54,714 nt of DNA from Clostridium sp. CAG:768 (GTDB taxonomy: Bacteria > Cyanobacteriota > Vampirovibrionia > Gastranaerophilales > Gastranaerophilaceae), in contig FR899627.1 of the NCBI GenBank assembly GCA_000437435.1, forward strand, positions 224,210-278,923. The letters run 5' to 3'. The notes under the pieces are model-generated. The model was not told the DNA's origin. It searched no databases and was given only the letters and a program-made list of their open reading frames with translations. Below are positions 7,395 to 17,485 of the stretch, one piece after another. A program made the position numbers and the translations under genes. How positions within the stretch are numbered: the stretch's first letter is position 1; each line of letters begins with the position of its first letter.

Positions 7395-10300
7395 TTATTC
7401 TTCAATTGTTGTTGTAATATTGCTGTTTTGTATTGTCTGAGCAATCGGTTGATCTTTTTCAAGTAAACTTAAATATAATAGTTTATTTGCTGTAGCTTGA
7501 TCTAAGTCTATGAATTGTCCTCCGGCTTTTACATCACTTGCTGATACAATTTTTACATTTGCATTGATTTCTAAATCTCCATATGTTAAATGTACCGGAA
7601 CAACATCTCCAACTTTTAATTTTTTATTATGTTTTAGAGATACGCCACCTCTTGAGATATCGGAAATTGCAATTACATCATCTGTTGATTCAAAAGTGAT
7701 TAAATCTTGAGCTTCTTCACCGCCAAATCTCATATATTGACGTTTATCAATAGAATCGACTCTATCACTTACAACACGTTGTTTATATACAGCCTGTCCT
7801 AAATCAATATTTGGAAAATCAGGTTCATCAATATCAGTATCTGTATCTGTATCGGTATCTGTATCTACGTCAGTATCAGTATCAATATCGGTATCAATAT
7901 CTGTATCTGTATCAACATCTGTATCAGTATCTGTATCAGTATCGGTATCCAAATCAGTATCTGTATCGGTATCTGTATCAATATCGGTATCTGTATCAGA
8001 GTCAGTATCAACATCTGTATCAATATCTGAATCTGTGTCTACATCAGTATCGGTATCAGTATCTGTATCTAAATCAGTATCTGTATCAATATCTGTATCG
8101 GTATCAGTATCTGTGTCTACATCGGTATCTGTATCTGTGTCTGTATCGGTATCTGTATCAACATCAGTATCTGTGTCAGTATCAGTATCTGTATCAGTAT
8201 CTGTGTCTGTATCAACATCAGTGTCAGTGTCTGTATCAGTATCTACATCAGTATCTGTATCAATATCAGTATCTGTATCTGTGTCTGTATCAACATCTGT
8301 ATCAGTATCAGTGTCAGTATCTGTATCGGTATCTGTATCAATATCTGTATCTGAATCTGCATCAGTATCAACAACTTCTTCATCATCTTTAGGTACAACT
8401 AAGTTGTCATCATCATTTTCGTCACCTTGTTCATCGCCGTTCGGATTATCTACATAGTTACCATCATCATCTTTTACGCCGTCGTAACCTTCATCTCCGC
8501 CTTGAGAACTTCCGCCATAATAGTAATTACGATCAGCTTCATCTTGACCTATTGCTGTAACATCATCAGGTCTTACAGCTTTAGCTCTTATTGAAACTGT
8601 TTCACCTTCAGGTGTTGTAATTTTATTTGTTCTTGCATCTTCTTCAACATATGAAAGATTAAATCTTAGCGGATCATCAGATTTAACACCTCTATCTTTA
8701 CCCATATGGAAGTGATAACCACCAGCATATGCATTATCTGCAACAAGTGTTAAATCTTGTTCATGAGCAGGTCTTCCTTGACCTTGACCTTCAATTTTAC
8801 CATTTTTTATAATGATTGTAGAATCAGCTGCATTACTATGATCATCAGGATTATCCCAAGATGTTCCTAAATCTAAAGCTGTAATTTTAACTTTATCAGG
8901 ATGAACATTTTCATTTGGTCCATAGTAATCTTGAGGATAAGTAGGTACTTCACCTAAATTTTCAATATACATATTCTTACCGCGAGTTGTAATATTAATT
9001 TCATTTGCCGCAGTAGTTTCACGTATAAATGTATCACCTGAAAATTCAGCATTGATAGAGCCTTCACGTGAAATTAATCCACCAACATTAGTTTCTGATT
9101 TATCACCATTATCGGCATCCATACCTTTAATGTTAATATTTTTAATAGCTAGCATATCAACGCCATATTGAGCATTATCAGTATAATTTAATTGGTCATC
9201 TACAGAACCATAACTTCCGTTATTTTGTCTGAATGTTAATGCATTACCATCTTCTCCAATATTGCCACTAGCAATTATTGAAATACCAGCACCTTCAACA
9301 TTTGGTTTGCTAGGATCTGATGAAGCATTTATAATATCATAATATGGAGTTTCACCTTTGTTTGTTGAATCATCTGCTAGTAAAATTACTCTACCATCAG
9401 CTTTAATTTGATCAACATTCATATTTTTATCTAAGCTTGCAAGGTTAATTACTGATTTATTAGTTCCTTGTGTACTTGTAGCTTTAATCTTACCATCAAT
9501 TGAAACGTTAACTGATTTAGATAAATCTCTTGCATTTGTTCCAATTCCAGTATAAACGCCATCATTAGGGCCAACTTCTTCACCAATTGCACCATTTGTA
9601 ACATCTAAGTTTAAATTAGCACCATTTGTAGTTGCAATTAAATTGTGAGTTACACCATTATTTAATAAATTACCATCTGTAACAGTAATATTTACATCTG
9701 CATTTGATGAAATATTGTCTTTATTACTTGTATGACCTAAAGTCATATTAGAATTTTTATTAGTAAATTGAACTGTATTAGTTTTGTTAGCATGGTTGAT
9801 GTTAACTTTACCTTGAATATCCATGCCAGATGTTCCATCATTATAAACTAATAAATTAGAACCTTTGGAATTTATAATACCTGTTGAATCTACAAGCAAT
9901 TTACCTTTATTATTGGTAAATGTTGCAGAACCTGCATTATTATTAACAGTACCAGAAATAGTCATACCAGTACCGGTTGTATTTTGCATAGTTAATGACG
10001 TACCGTTAGAAGTAATTGTACCGCCATTAGTAACATTTAATAATCCTGCTTTATTTGTGAATGTTGCAGAACCAGTGTTATTTGTAACATTACCACCAAC
10101 TAATAAACCATTAGTACCTGTTTCATTAGTTACAAGCAAATCTCCATCATTTTTAACAGTTCCGTTTAAAGCTAATTTAGTACCTGAAACATTATTATTA
10201 AATGTCATTGTACCGTTATTTCTAACTAAACCTGTTGTATCTACAAGTAAATCTCCTGCAGAGTTTGTAACAGTCAAATTACCTTTTGCATTTGAAACTT

Positions 10301-11345
10301 CACCTGCAATATTAACACCTAATGTACCTGTGTTAGTAATTGTAGTATTACCTTTACCATAGTTTCTAACTTTAGCACCATCACCAATAGATGTACCTGT
10401 TACAGACGTAATTGTAATATTTCCGTTATTATTAACAAATGTATTGCCTGAGCCCATATTGTCAGTATTTACAAGTGAATCAAATAAAGCATTAGCAGCA
10501 ACATCACCTGTTAATGCTTCTGTATGATTGTTACCAATTCCTGCAACAACAAGTCCGTTTACGTTAACTTGTCCGCCCTGCATATTTACATCACCGCGAG
10601 CTGCAACTTTACCATTAATAGAAATAGCACCAGACTCAGCTCCAGAAACTAAACTTGATGTATCTATAGTCTTATCAGTTTTTATTGCAATAACTCTATT
10701 AGAATCGTAAGTTTTATCAAATTGCCAATTGTGAATATTTGAATCACCATTTTCACCAGTAATTTTAACATCAGATATCCAATATGATTCTTCTTGAGGT
10801 AAGTTTAAATTTTTTGTTAAAGCATCATATGAACTTGGTGTCGGAGCAATAACAGATAGATTCCCAACATTCAAAACACCTGATGCACCAACAACCATAC
10901 CTCCAGGTGATATAATCATTAAATTTCCATCAGATTTTAATGCTCCACCTACATTTTGTAAAGCATTAACAATACCATCTATTTTAACACCTTGATTAAC
11001 CAATGCTACAAATGTATTAATTGGATTATCATAGGATTCTACATAATCTTTTCCAAAAGTTGATCCATTCCAAGTATAACCTTCTTTTTGGGACATGTAA
11101 TTATAAATAAAATTTAAAATATCGCCCTGGGACAAATCAATTTTATCAAATTGTTTAAATCCGACATCACCATTTGCAGCATCAGGTCTTATATTCCAAA
11201 CACCACCTTCACCTTTAATTGGTGTTCCATTAGCACTGGTAATTTCTGACGCAACTACTTGATATGTTAAAGATTGCTGCATAATCAGAAGCAAACTTAA
11301 CATAAATGCAACCACTCTTTTTTTCTTTATTCCCAGTGTCTTCAT
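7395..11345 (-). CDS. secreted filamentous adhesin (LktA/FHA-like) with Asp-Thr repeat and C-terminal PilZ domain
   Basis: 1316 residues from the ATG at 11345, which has GAGG 6 bases upstream; the frame is open slightly further as TTG. A signal peptide (residues 1-33) precedes a haemagglutination/TPS-type domain (EGGVWNI...GDILNFIYN). About 500 residues of beta-helix repeats follow, with recurring 'GTVNNNAGSATFTN' units. Residues 993-1173 are alternating Asp with Thr/Val/Ile/Ser. Residues 1185-1300 form a PilZ-like domain with RQYMR (1202-1206) and DISRGG (1229-1234), matching RxxxR and D/NxSxxG of c-di-GMP binders. The first part fits surface adhesins exported through a TpsB-like channel, which I do not see nearby. 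The PilZ fusion is odd for a secreted protein. Confidence 0.82.
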   Translation of the reverse strand: MKTLGIKKKRVVAFMLSLLLIMQQSLTYQVVASEITSANGTPIKGEGGVWNIRPDAANGDVGFKQFDKIDLSQGDILNFIYNYMSQKEGYTWNGSTFGKDYVESYDNPINTFVALVNQGVKIDGIVNALQNVGGALKSDGNLMIISPGGMVVGASGVLNVGNLSVIAPTPSSYDALTKNLNLPQEESYWISDVKITGENGDSNIHNWQFDKTYDSNRVIAIKTDKTIDTSSLVSGAESGAISINGKVAARGDVNMQGGQVNVNGLVVAGIGNNHTEALTGDVAANALFDSLVNTDNMGSGNTFVNNNGNITITSVTGTSIGDGAKVRNYGKGNTTITNTGTLGVNIAGEVSNAKGNLTVTNSAGDLLVDTTGLVRNNGTMTFNNNVSGTKLALNGTVKNDGDLLVTNETGTNGLLVGGNVTNNTGSATFTNKAGLLNVTNGGTITSNGTSLTMQNTTGTGMTISGTVNNNAGSATFTNNKGKLLVDSTGIINSKGSNLLVYNDGTSGMDIQGKVNINHANKTNTVQFTNKNSNMTLGHTSNKDNISSNADVNITVTDGNLLNNGVTHNLIATTNGANLNLDVTNGAIGEEVGPNDGVYTGIGTNARDLSKSVNVSIDGKIKATSTQGTNKSVINLASLDKNMNVDQIKADGRVILLADDSTNKGETPYYDIINASSDPSKPNVEGAGISIIASGNIGEDGNALTFRQNNGSYGSVDDQLNYTDNAQYGVDMLAIKNINIKGMDADNGDKSETNVGGLISREGSINAEFSGDTFIRETTAANEINITTRGKNMYIENLGEVPTYPQDYYGPNENVHPDKVKITALDLGTSWDNPDDHSNAADSTIIIKNGKIEGQGQGRPAHEQDLTLVADNAYAGGYHFHMGKDRGVKSDDPLRFNLSYVEEDARTNKITTPEGETVSIRAKAVRPDDVTAIGQDEADRNYYYGGSSQGGDEGYDGVKDDDGNYVDNPNGDEQGDENDDDNLVVPKDDEEVVDTDADSDTDIDTDTDTDTDTDTDTDVDTDTDTDTDIDTDTDVDTDTDTDTDVDTDTDTDTDTDTDTDTDVDTDTDTDTDTDTDVDTDTDTDTDIDTDTDLDTDTDTDTDVDTDSDIDTDVDTDSDTDTDIDTDTDTDTDLDTDTDTDTDTDVDTDTDIDTDIDTDTDVDTDTDTDTDTDIDEPDFPNIDLGQAVYKQRVVSDRVDSIDKRQYMRFGGEEAQDLITFESTDDVIAISDISRGGVSLKHNKKLKVGDVVPVHLTYGDLEINANVKIVSASDVKAGGQFIDLDQATANKLLYLSLLEKDQPIAQTIQNSNITTTIEE
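7827..8369 (-). repeat. Asp-Thr coding repeat tract
   Basis: About 543 bp of six-base units (GAT/GAC followed by ACA, ACT, GTT, ATT or TCT) in the adhesin gene. The tract is in frame throughout and encodes about 181 residues in which every second one is Asp. Such tracts are prone to length change by slippage or recombination. As protein it is likely an extended, acidic, Ca2+-binding stalk. Confidence 0.9.
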
Positions 11346-11468
11346 AATTGACCTCAAATTTCTTTTTTATTGCACGTAAACACTTTATATTACATGTATA
11401 TAAACGGTTTTAACCCGATATTCTTTACTATTTTTTATAAAATGTTTACAAAAATTTATATTTTATAC

Positions 11469-11498
11469 AATATTGGGAAGAAATATCTCCCCAATATT
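11469..11498. terminator. hairpin between the two large minus-strand genes
   Basis: AATATTGGGGA / TCCCAATATT with an approximately 9-base loop lies immediately after the stop of the 937-aa gene. On the minus strand it lacks a clean T-run, so termination may be partial and the adhesin gene could still be reached. Confidence 0.5.
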
Positions 11499-11499
11499 T

Positions 11500-14313
11500 T
11501 TATGAACTTATAGTACCTTGAGCTTTTACAAGTCTTTTGCCCTGAGGATTTACGTTTACTCCGGCAACAGTTCCTTTAACACCTTCAGGAATTGTTTTAT
11601 AAACGTCTTTGTAATTATCAACCGGAACTAATTTTTTACCGTTGACTTCTAAATCTCTAAATAAATAGAAATTGCGATTTGACATTTCACCATTTATTTT
11701 ACCTTTATAGGCTTTGGCAAAATCACTTGCACTTACAGGTGTACCATCCTCATACTTATATAATACATGGTATGCTGCAGGCCCTTGCCATTTTACAGCA
11801 GGTAATGCTTCAACATTTTCGCCAACTTCCATTTGACAGCTTCTTGTCTCTACTATTGTAAATTGTGGAATTTCTAAAGATAAAGTTTCATCACCTTGCT
11901 CAGTATTTGACACTTCTTGTGTAAGGGCAAAAACATCATCTACATTACGTCCTCGTTCATGAACTCCACCCATTGTTGCGAGCCCTGAAGCTGCTCCGCC
12001 AATAGCTCCTAAAATACCGGCATTTTTTGCATTATCCAAATAATTTTGACCGTTATCATTGTAATAGGAATCATGATTTTTTTGTAAAGTAGCCTCACCA
12101 GTCATAGTACCTTGTCCTGTAACATCTCCAGATAAAGTTACTTGACCTGTAGCATTACCAGTAGTTACATGGGTTGTTGTATCTGAAAAAGTTCCACCTG
12201 GTGTAACTGTTGTCACTTTATCAGTGGTTACAACTTCATAAGGCAAAGAAGCATCACCCGTTAAAGATCCATTAACAGTTCCCATACCACTTACTGTTGC
12301 TTGACCGGTAATACTTACTAAATCAGTCACCTTACCAGCAACATTAACAGCTCCTGATAATAAAGAGCCTAATCCACCGGTACCAATACCAATAGCAGCA
12401 CCAATACCTGCATTTTTCAGTACATGTAACAATCTTTTACCTGCAGTAGTATTTTTATCAACACTATAACCTGCAGATTCGACCATATCTCTTAAAGAAT
12501 TCAATTCTCTATTACCGATAGAATTATTTGAATTCCCAATTATATTTTCGAATTTTAATGTACCTGTTTCTCCATAAGGTGATGGTAATTTCATATCTAA
12601 TACGCTTCTGCCTTCTTGAAGTGTCATATTCAAATCTTTCAAGAAATTTTCTTTAGCATTTTTATCATCACCGAATAAAACTTTCATTTCAGCATCTGTT
12701 GCTCTTGAAGGATCACAACATATGCCCATAAATGTTTTCCATTTATCTTGACTAAATTTAAAATATCTATCTTTTCCGTTAATGTTTGCTTTAAAATATC
12801 CGTTATCTTCATCTTCTTTAAATTGACTAGGATCAGTAATTTCATCGCATAACATTGTAGGGCAAGCTTTTACAAGTGCACGACCTTTTTTACCTATGTC
12901 GGTATGCACCTTACCATCTTCAGATGCATCTTTTCTTGCACTTTTTGAAAAATGTACTGTTGTATTTGGAACATCTTGTTGTACTTGTTGATTTTTAACA
13001 AAATCATTAGCTTGTTCTTTTGCAAAGTATTCATTATCATTTGCAACTTCCTTTGGAGTTCTACTTTTCAAAACATCAGAAGTCGCCATTAATCTCAACA
13101 AAGTATTAGCATCATAACCACATGCTTTTGCCATACTTATAAGAGCACCTTTTCTCTTTAATTCAGGCGTTAATTTAGCATAACTATCAGGAATTCCAAT
13201 TACATTAGAATCCTTTAATGCATCCATAATTTGTTGTTGGTCTTCAGCATTTGTTGAATTTTGAATTTTATCTACTAATGCATTTAATTTTGTTTTATCT
13301 TGATCATTTGTATATTTATTAATATACATTTGTATTATATCTGCATCATCACGCTGAATTTTCTTTTCTTTTGTACCGCCGATTGTTGTTTTATATTGCA
13401 ACATTTCTGCCATTTTTTTATCTATTTGTTTGTTATATTTTCGTTCTGCAACGTAAAGATCGATTGCATTTCTCAATTCAGGATCTGCATTTGCAGCCAA
13501 ATTAGCATATTCTCTTTCAGCATTTTCTTGAAGTTGCTTACGTTCTTTTCTGTTTTCACGTAAATCAGCCGGAATATCAAGAATATTTTCTTTTGTTGTA
13601 GTTGTTGTTGTCAAACCAGCTTCAACAGATGCAGATCTTGCATCAGTTTGTTGATAAGCAGTTTCACCTACTTGTCTATCCAATTTTGCACGTAATGCTT
13701 CTTCATTTTTTACTGCATAACGTCTATCTGAAACAGGAGCTTCACTAATAGTCCCTTCTTCTCCTAATGTACTAATTACTTCAGGAGCTGAATCTTCTGT
13801 AAATTGGATATATTTCTCAGCTTTAGGATTAACAAAATTAGCTTTATGTTTTTCCGCAAAAGCTTTTAATGCATCATTCAATGCATTTGCATTTGCGCTA
13901 TCAAAATTTACATTTCCGTCTTGATCTAATGATAAATTCTTCTGTTCACTTAAAAATTTCATAAATTCAGTTTTTAAATTATCATCAGCTAATCCCATTC
14001 TTTCCATTATCATGGAAGAAGAAACTGAATAAGATTTTACAGGTTGGCCGATAACTTCACCTTTTGGAGTTTGAGTTACCGTCTTTTCAACAGCAGTTCC
14101 CATAACGGGTTTTTCTGCAGCATTTGCTCGCTGAGCAGGCTCATTACCGCTTACAGCTGATGCATTGTCTACAATACCAACTTCTTTTTTATAAGCATCA
14201 AAGATTGCTTGTTTTTCTTGTTGTGATTTAGCAGCACTTAAACGCTTTTGTAATTCTAATTGTTGTTCAGGTGTAAATACTGTTGCTCCTGTATTGTTAA
14301 TTTGCACACTCAT
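11500..14313 (-). CDS. large hypothetical protein, 937 aa
   Basis: No signal peptide. The N-terminal 250 residues are charged and Gln/Ala-rich (MSVQINNTGATVFTPEQQLE), suggesting helices. The middle is helical and polar. Two glycine-rich hydrophobic stretches (GIGAAIGIGTGGLGSLLSG near residue 633 and AGILGAIGGAASGLATMGG near 757) flank a beta-type segment of 'GQVTLSGDVTGQGTMTGEA' units. The C-terminus (about 800-937) looks globular. An AAAGGG Shine-Dalgarno precedes the ATG. It lies 154 bases upstream of the adhesin on the same strand, so co-expression with the surface protein is possible. I do not recognise a family; the glycine-zipper pattern hints at membrane insertion. Confidence 0.75.
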   Translation of the reverse strand: MSVQINNTGATVFTPEQQLELQKRLSAAKSQQEKQAIFDAYKKEVGIVDNASAVSGNEPAQRANAAEKPVMGTAVEKTVTQTPKGEVIGQPVKSYSVSSSMIMERMGLADDNLKTEFMKFLSEQKNLSLDQDGNVNFDSANANALNDALKAFAEKHKANFVNPKAEKYIQFTEDSAPEVISTLGEEGTISEAPVSDRRYAVKNEEALRAKLDRQVGETAYQQTDARSASVEAGLTTTTTTKENILDIPADLRENRKERKQLQENAEREYANLAANADPELRNAIDLYVAERKYNKQIDKKMAEMLQYKTTIGGTKEKKIQRDDADIIQMYINKYTNDQDKTKLNALVDKIQNSTNAEDQQQIMDALKDSNVIGIPDSYAKLTPELKRKGALISMAKACGYDANTLLRLMATSDVLKSRTPKEVANDNEYFAKEQANDFVKNQQVQQDVPNTTVHFSKSARKDASEDGKVHTDIGKKGRALVKACPTMLCDEITDPSQFKEDEDNGYFKANINGKDRYFKFSQDKWKTFMGICCDPSRATDAEMKVLFGDDKNAKENFLKDLNMTLQEGRSVLDMKLPSPYGETGTLKFENIIGNSNNSIGNRELNSLRDMVESAGYSVDKNTTAGKRLLHVLKNAGIGAAIGIGTGGLGSLLSGAVNVAGKVTDLVSITGQATVSGMGTVNGSLTGDASLPYEVVTTDKVTTVTPGGTFSDTTTHVTTGNATGQVTLSGDVTGQGTMTGEATLQKNHDSYYNDNGQNYLDNAKNAGILGAIGGAASGLATMGGVHERGRNVDDVFALTQEVSNTEQGDETLSLEIPQFTIVETRSCQMEVGENVEALPAVKWQGPAAYHVLYKYEDGTPVSASDFAKAYKGKINGEMSNRNFYLFRDLEVNGKKLVPVDNYKDVYKTIPEGVKGTVAGVNVNPQGKRLVKAQGTISS

Positions 14314-14683
14314 AATGAACCCTTTCTCTCAATTTTCAATTATTTGCATTGAAAATTGATTGCTTTTATACTTCTCTATGTCCATGTAAAAACATTTTTT
14401 AACTAAAAATTGCCTATCTTGTTAGTTTTAATTTGTATTTTTTAGTAAAATTGTTGATTTTACAGGCTTTTAGAGAATTCTTTTTCGTTACATTTGTTAA
14501 TACTTTATATATATTTAGTATATATAAAGTATTTGTATCCACATTTATTTAAGATTTTTTTGACACACCTTAAACATAGCTTCTACAAATTTGTTATCGG
14601 CAAATACAAATAAAACCTTTAAAAATCTTTTATCATATGTTACATTTATTTACATTTTGTATTAAAATATTATCGGTGTATAA
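14314..14683. promoter_or_regulatory. divergent intergenic region with a perfect 15-bp palindrome
   Basis: This 370-bp gap separates divergent genes. At 14499-14513 and 14519-14533 lies a perfect inverted repeat (AATACTTTATATATA, 5-base spacer, its complement). It has no T-run suitable for a terminator, so an operator is more likely. I see no coding frame in the gap. Confidence 0.45.
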
Positions 14684-15031
14684 ATGGATAATATATTTGA
14701 AAAACTTGCAAAATCTAACTTCAGAAGTAAATTTAAACTTAAACAAAAAGAAAAAGATTACATTACTCAAAAAGGAATTGATGTAATAAGATCTCATGCC
14801 TGCGACTTTATCTCAAAACGTTTAGCCCCAAAAGATATTCCAAATGATGGGAAACAAACACCTATGAAAGGTCACCCTGTATTTATAGCGCAACATGCAA
14901 CTGCAACTTGTTGTCGCGGCTGCTTATATAAATGGCACAAAATTCCACAAAACACAGAACTTACACAAAGTCAGCAAGATTATATCGTTAATATAATAAT
15001 GGAATGGATTAACAGACAATTAAAATCTTAA
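14684..15031 (+). CDS. DUF4186 family protein
   Basis: A 115-residue cytosolic protein. The stretch IDVIRSHACDFISKRLAP, then GHPVFIAQHATATCCRGCLYKWHKIP and a final WINRQL match the DUF4186 family. Conserved Cys/His residues suggest metal binding. No biochemical role is known to me. Its 3' end overlaps the convergent DUF2971 gene by 12 bases. Confidence 0.8.
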   Translation: MDNIFEKLAKSNFRSKFKLKQKEKDYITQKGIDVIRSHACDFISKRLAPKDIPNDGKQTPMKGHPVFIAQHATATCCRGCLYKWHKIPQNTELTQSQQDYIVNIIMEWINRQLKS

Positions 15032-15928
15032 AGGAATTTTTGAACGATTAACTGTTTTCTTTTCATACCCAAAATTTGATAACATACGACAAGTACTTGT
15101 ATAAAAAATACTCTCATCTAATGTTGGTCCGATATTTATTGAATTTACTGTCTTTTTCAAAAATTTATATTCAATATAAGGTACAAACAAACCATTTTTC
15201 TCACAGATTTTTGTCTGCTTTGCAAGATTTGTGCCAAAGTTATTAATAAAAATTATTCTGTATTCTTTTTCATCTTTAAAATGAGGATTTTTAAAGAACA
15301 AACTTATAATGCTCAGGATATCAATTAATTCAAACACAATATCTACAAGTTTATCTTGATTTTTAGAACTTTTAAGAGCTTTTTCGTATTGTTTGTTCCA
15401 TTTTTCAAAAATCAATTTTAATACTGTAATTTGTTTTTTTCTATCATAAATAATATTGCCATATACTGAATTAAAACCGATTTTAACCATATCCGCAATC
15501 AAGTCTTTTTTACAAAAACCAATATTATAACCGGTATAATTTTGACCTTTAGCATAATTATTCCATAGAGTTAAATTATCAGCTTCCGTAGAAAAAGAAA
15601 TTGTGTAATATTCATATTTATAACCAAAATCATTAGAGCCATTAATTATATTGGTGTATTTTGAATAAAAATTTTCCTTAATTTTTGAAAATAAATCTTG
15701 ATTAAGCTCAGGCATCTCGTCTATAAGATTAAAAATTAATTTATAGGAATATGTAACCTCTTCTTTATCATTAAGATATAAAGCGTTAGAAAATCTTATG
15801 GTACCTGATTCTAAAATACTCAACAATTTTTCGGGTTTTGTATAATGGTATAAAATACTATTACTCCCGTCATCGAGTATTTTTTTTACCTTCGGAATTT
15901 TCTCGAGCAAACTGTCATAATCAAGCAT
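15020..15928 (-). CDS. DUF2971 family protein
   Basis: The 302-residue protein opens with LYHYTKPEKLLSILESG and NALYLNDKEEV. Then comes ISFSTEADNLTLWNNYAKGQNYTGYNIGF, the typical DUF2971 order (HYT..., ND.eE, FSe..d...W..Ya). The family is cytosolic, of unknown activity, and scattered in accessory and defence-rich regions. GGAG lies about 10 bases upstream of the ATG. The 3' ends of this gene and the DUF4186 gene overlap convergently. Confidence 0.75.
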   Translation of the reverse strand: MLDYDSLLEKIPKVKKILDDGSNSILYHYTKPEKLLSILESGTIRFSNALYLNDKEEVTYSYKLIFNLIDEMPELNQDLFSKIKENFYSKYTNIINGSNDFGYKYEYYTISFSTEADNLTLWNNYAKGQNYTGYNIGFCKKDLIADMVKIGFNSVYGNIIYDRKKQITVLKLIFEKWNKQYEKALKSSKNQDKLVDIVFELIDILSIISLFFKNPHFKDEKEYRIIFINNFGTNLAKQTKICEKNGLFVPYIEYKFLKKTVNSINIGPTLDESIFYTSTCRMLSNFGYEKKTVNRSKIPLRF

Positions 15929-16084
15929 TTTTATAACACTCCAAAATAATATTATTCTTTATACTATCATTATAACACATTTTTAGATAAATTTATCCTG
16001 CAAAAAAATCATAAAACTGTTTTAATCTGTACTTTTCTAGTATAATATTGTATGTAAAATTTATTACTTAAGAAAGAGGTTATT

Positions 16085-17383
16085 ATGTTAACTAAAAATT
16101 CAAACGTAACAGTAAAATTTACAGGGGTTGATTTCGGTGCTTATTCTGCAAAAGTTTCAGAATTTGTAAAAGAATTTTCATCTCGTGCAAACCAAAAAGG
16201 TCAATTTTTAAATTGGGTAAACTTACCACAAGAACAAGCTAAAAGAGTAGATGAAATTTATTCATTAGCAGACAAATTAAAAGCACAAACAGGTGCTAAA
16301 AAACTTAGCGTAATGGGTATTGGCGGTTCTAAACATACTGTAGAACATATGTTATCAATCAATGGTTTAAATGTTTGCCATGATGTTGTAGAATTCTATT
16401 CAGACGTTGATTCTGCAAGTTTAGAAAGATTTTTATACAGATTAGGAAACGATGTTACAACATCTAACTTCATGATCGCTTCAAAATCAGGTTCTACTTT
16501 CGAAACAAAAGACGGTTTCTTAAGAGTTCTTGATATGTTAATTGATGCTTACAAAGCTCAAGGAAAATCTCAAGAAGAAGCTGAAAAATTAGCTCACAAA
16601 CACTTTATTGCTGTAACTGACGGCAACGCTGAAAAAAGTGAATTAAGAAGAACTTCTAACGAAAAAGGCTGGTTAGGCGATTTATTTATTCACGATGATG
16701 TAGGCGGACGTTTCTCAGCATTTGATGATCACGCTTTATTCACTCTTGCATATGCAGGCATGAAAAAAGAAGATATGGTAAAAATGTTAAATGCAGCTCA
16801 AGAAGTTTCTACAGAATCTTTAACAGCTGACTTAAATATCAACGATGCATTAAAAGAAGGTATCTTCTGGGCACACGCTAAAATGAACGGGATTTTAACA
16901 ACTGTTCATCAATACATGGGTTCAATCTTTGAAAATACAGTATACTGGCATGCTCAAATGCAAAATGAATCAATAAAAGATACATTAAAACAAGTAGCAA
17001 AAGTTCCAGATGCAATGCACCACTCAGCAGAAGCTCACTTCAATCCTGCTAACAAATTTGCATTTGCTCTAACTGTTCCACAAGATAACGGAGTATGCAG
17101 AGAAAATGCTGAAAGCTATATTGATGCATTAACAAAATCTTATGAAGTAACAGGTGCGTTCTTCTTAGAAACAGCTAAAACTCTTAAAATGGGCTTAACT
17201 CCTGAAGCTGCAGGTACATTAACTCAATTAAGAGCATTTGCAACAGTTTACCAAGAAATTGTTGAAAAAATTATGGGTAATCAATCATTCCCAGAAGTTC
17301 TTGACAGCGTATTGCAACCACACGTAGAATTCTACAAAAAGAATTTGAAAGGTGGAGTTGTAGTTCCTGGAAGAATCTCTTAG
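16085..17383 (+). CDS. pgi: glucose-6-phosphate isomerase
   Basis: 432 residues with SIS-fold sugar-phosphate motifs: VMGIGGSKHTVEHM near residue 80, ASKSGSTFETKDGFL near 137, and GGRFSAFDDHALF near 209, the family's GGR(F/Y)S signature. It interconverts glucose-6-phosphate and fructose-6-phosphate in glycolysis and gluconeogenesis. The length suits the short bacterial form rather than the 550-residue enterobacterial one. AAGAGG lies ahead of the ATG and a TATAAT box lies at 16041-16046. A strong terminator follows, so it is probably monocistronic. Confidence 0.93.
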   Translation: MLTKNSNVTVKFTGVDFGAYSAKVSEFVKEFSSRANQKGQFLNWVNLPQEQAKRVDEIYSLADKLKAQTGAKKLSVMGIGGSKHTVEHMLSINGLNVCHDVVEFYSDVDSASLERFLYRLGNDVTTSNFMIASKSGSTFETKDGFLRVLDMLIDAYKAQGKSQEEAEKLAHKHFIAVTDGNAEKSELRRTSNEKGWLGDLFIHDDVGGRFSAFDDHALFTLAYAGMKKEDMVKMLNAAQEVSTESLTADLNINDALKEGIFWAHAKMNGILTTVHQYMGSIFENTVYWHAQMQNESIKDTLKQVAKVPDAMHHSAEAHFNPANKFAFALTVPQDNGVCRENAESYIDALTKSYEVTGAFFLETAKTLKMGLTPEAAGTLTQLRAFATVYQEIVEKIMGNQSFPEVLDSVLQPHVEFYKKNLKGGVVVPGRIS

Positions 17384-17425
17384 CAAGAGTAACAACTTAT
17401 TTTATTATAGCTAAATAAGTGAAAT

Positions 17426-17463
17426 AAAAAAGCGAGAACATGAAAATGTTCCCGCTTTTTTAA
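17426..17463 (+). terminator. rho-independent terminator of pgi
   Basis: AAAAAGCG-GAACAT, a GAAA loop, ATGTTC-CGCTTTTTT, with a T-run on the plus strand. Confidence 0.9.
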
Positions 17464-17485
17464 TTGATGTGGTATTATTTTTTAT

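Noticed and set aside
7811..8457. Long plus-strand frames of Ser-Val or Gln-Tyr-Leu-Tyr repeats
   Set aside because: They are the antisense of the Asp-Thr coding tract of the adhesin and have no ribosome site; repeats of six bases leave several frames open by composition.
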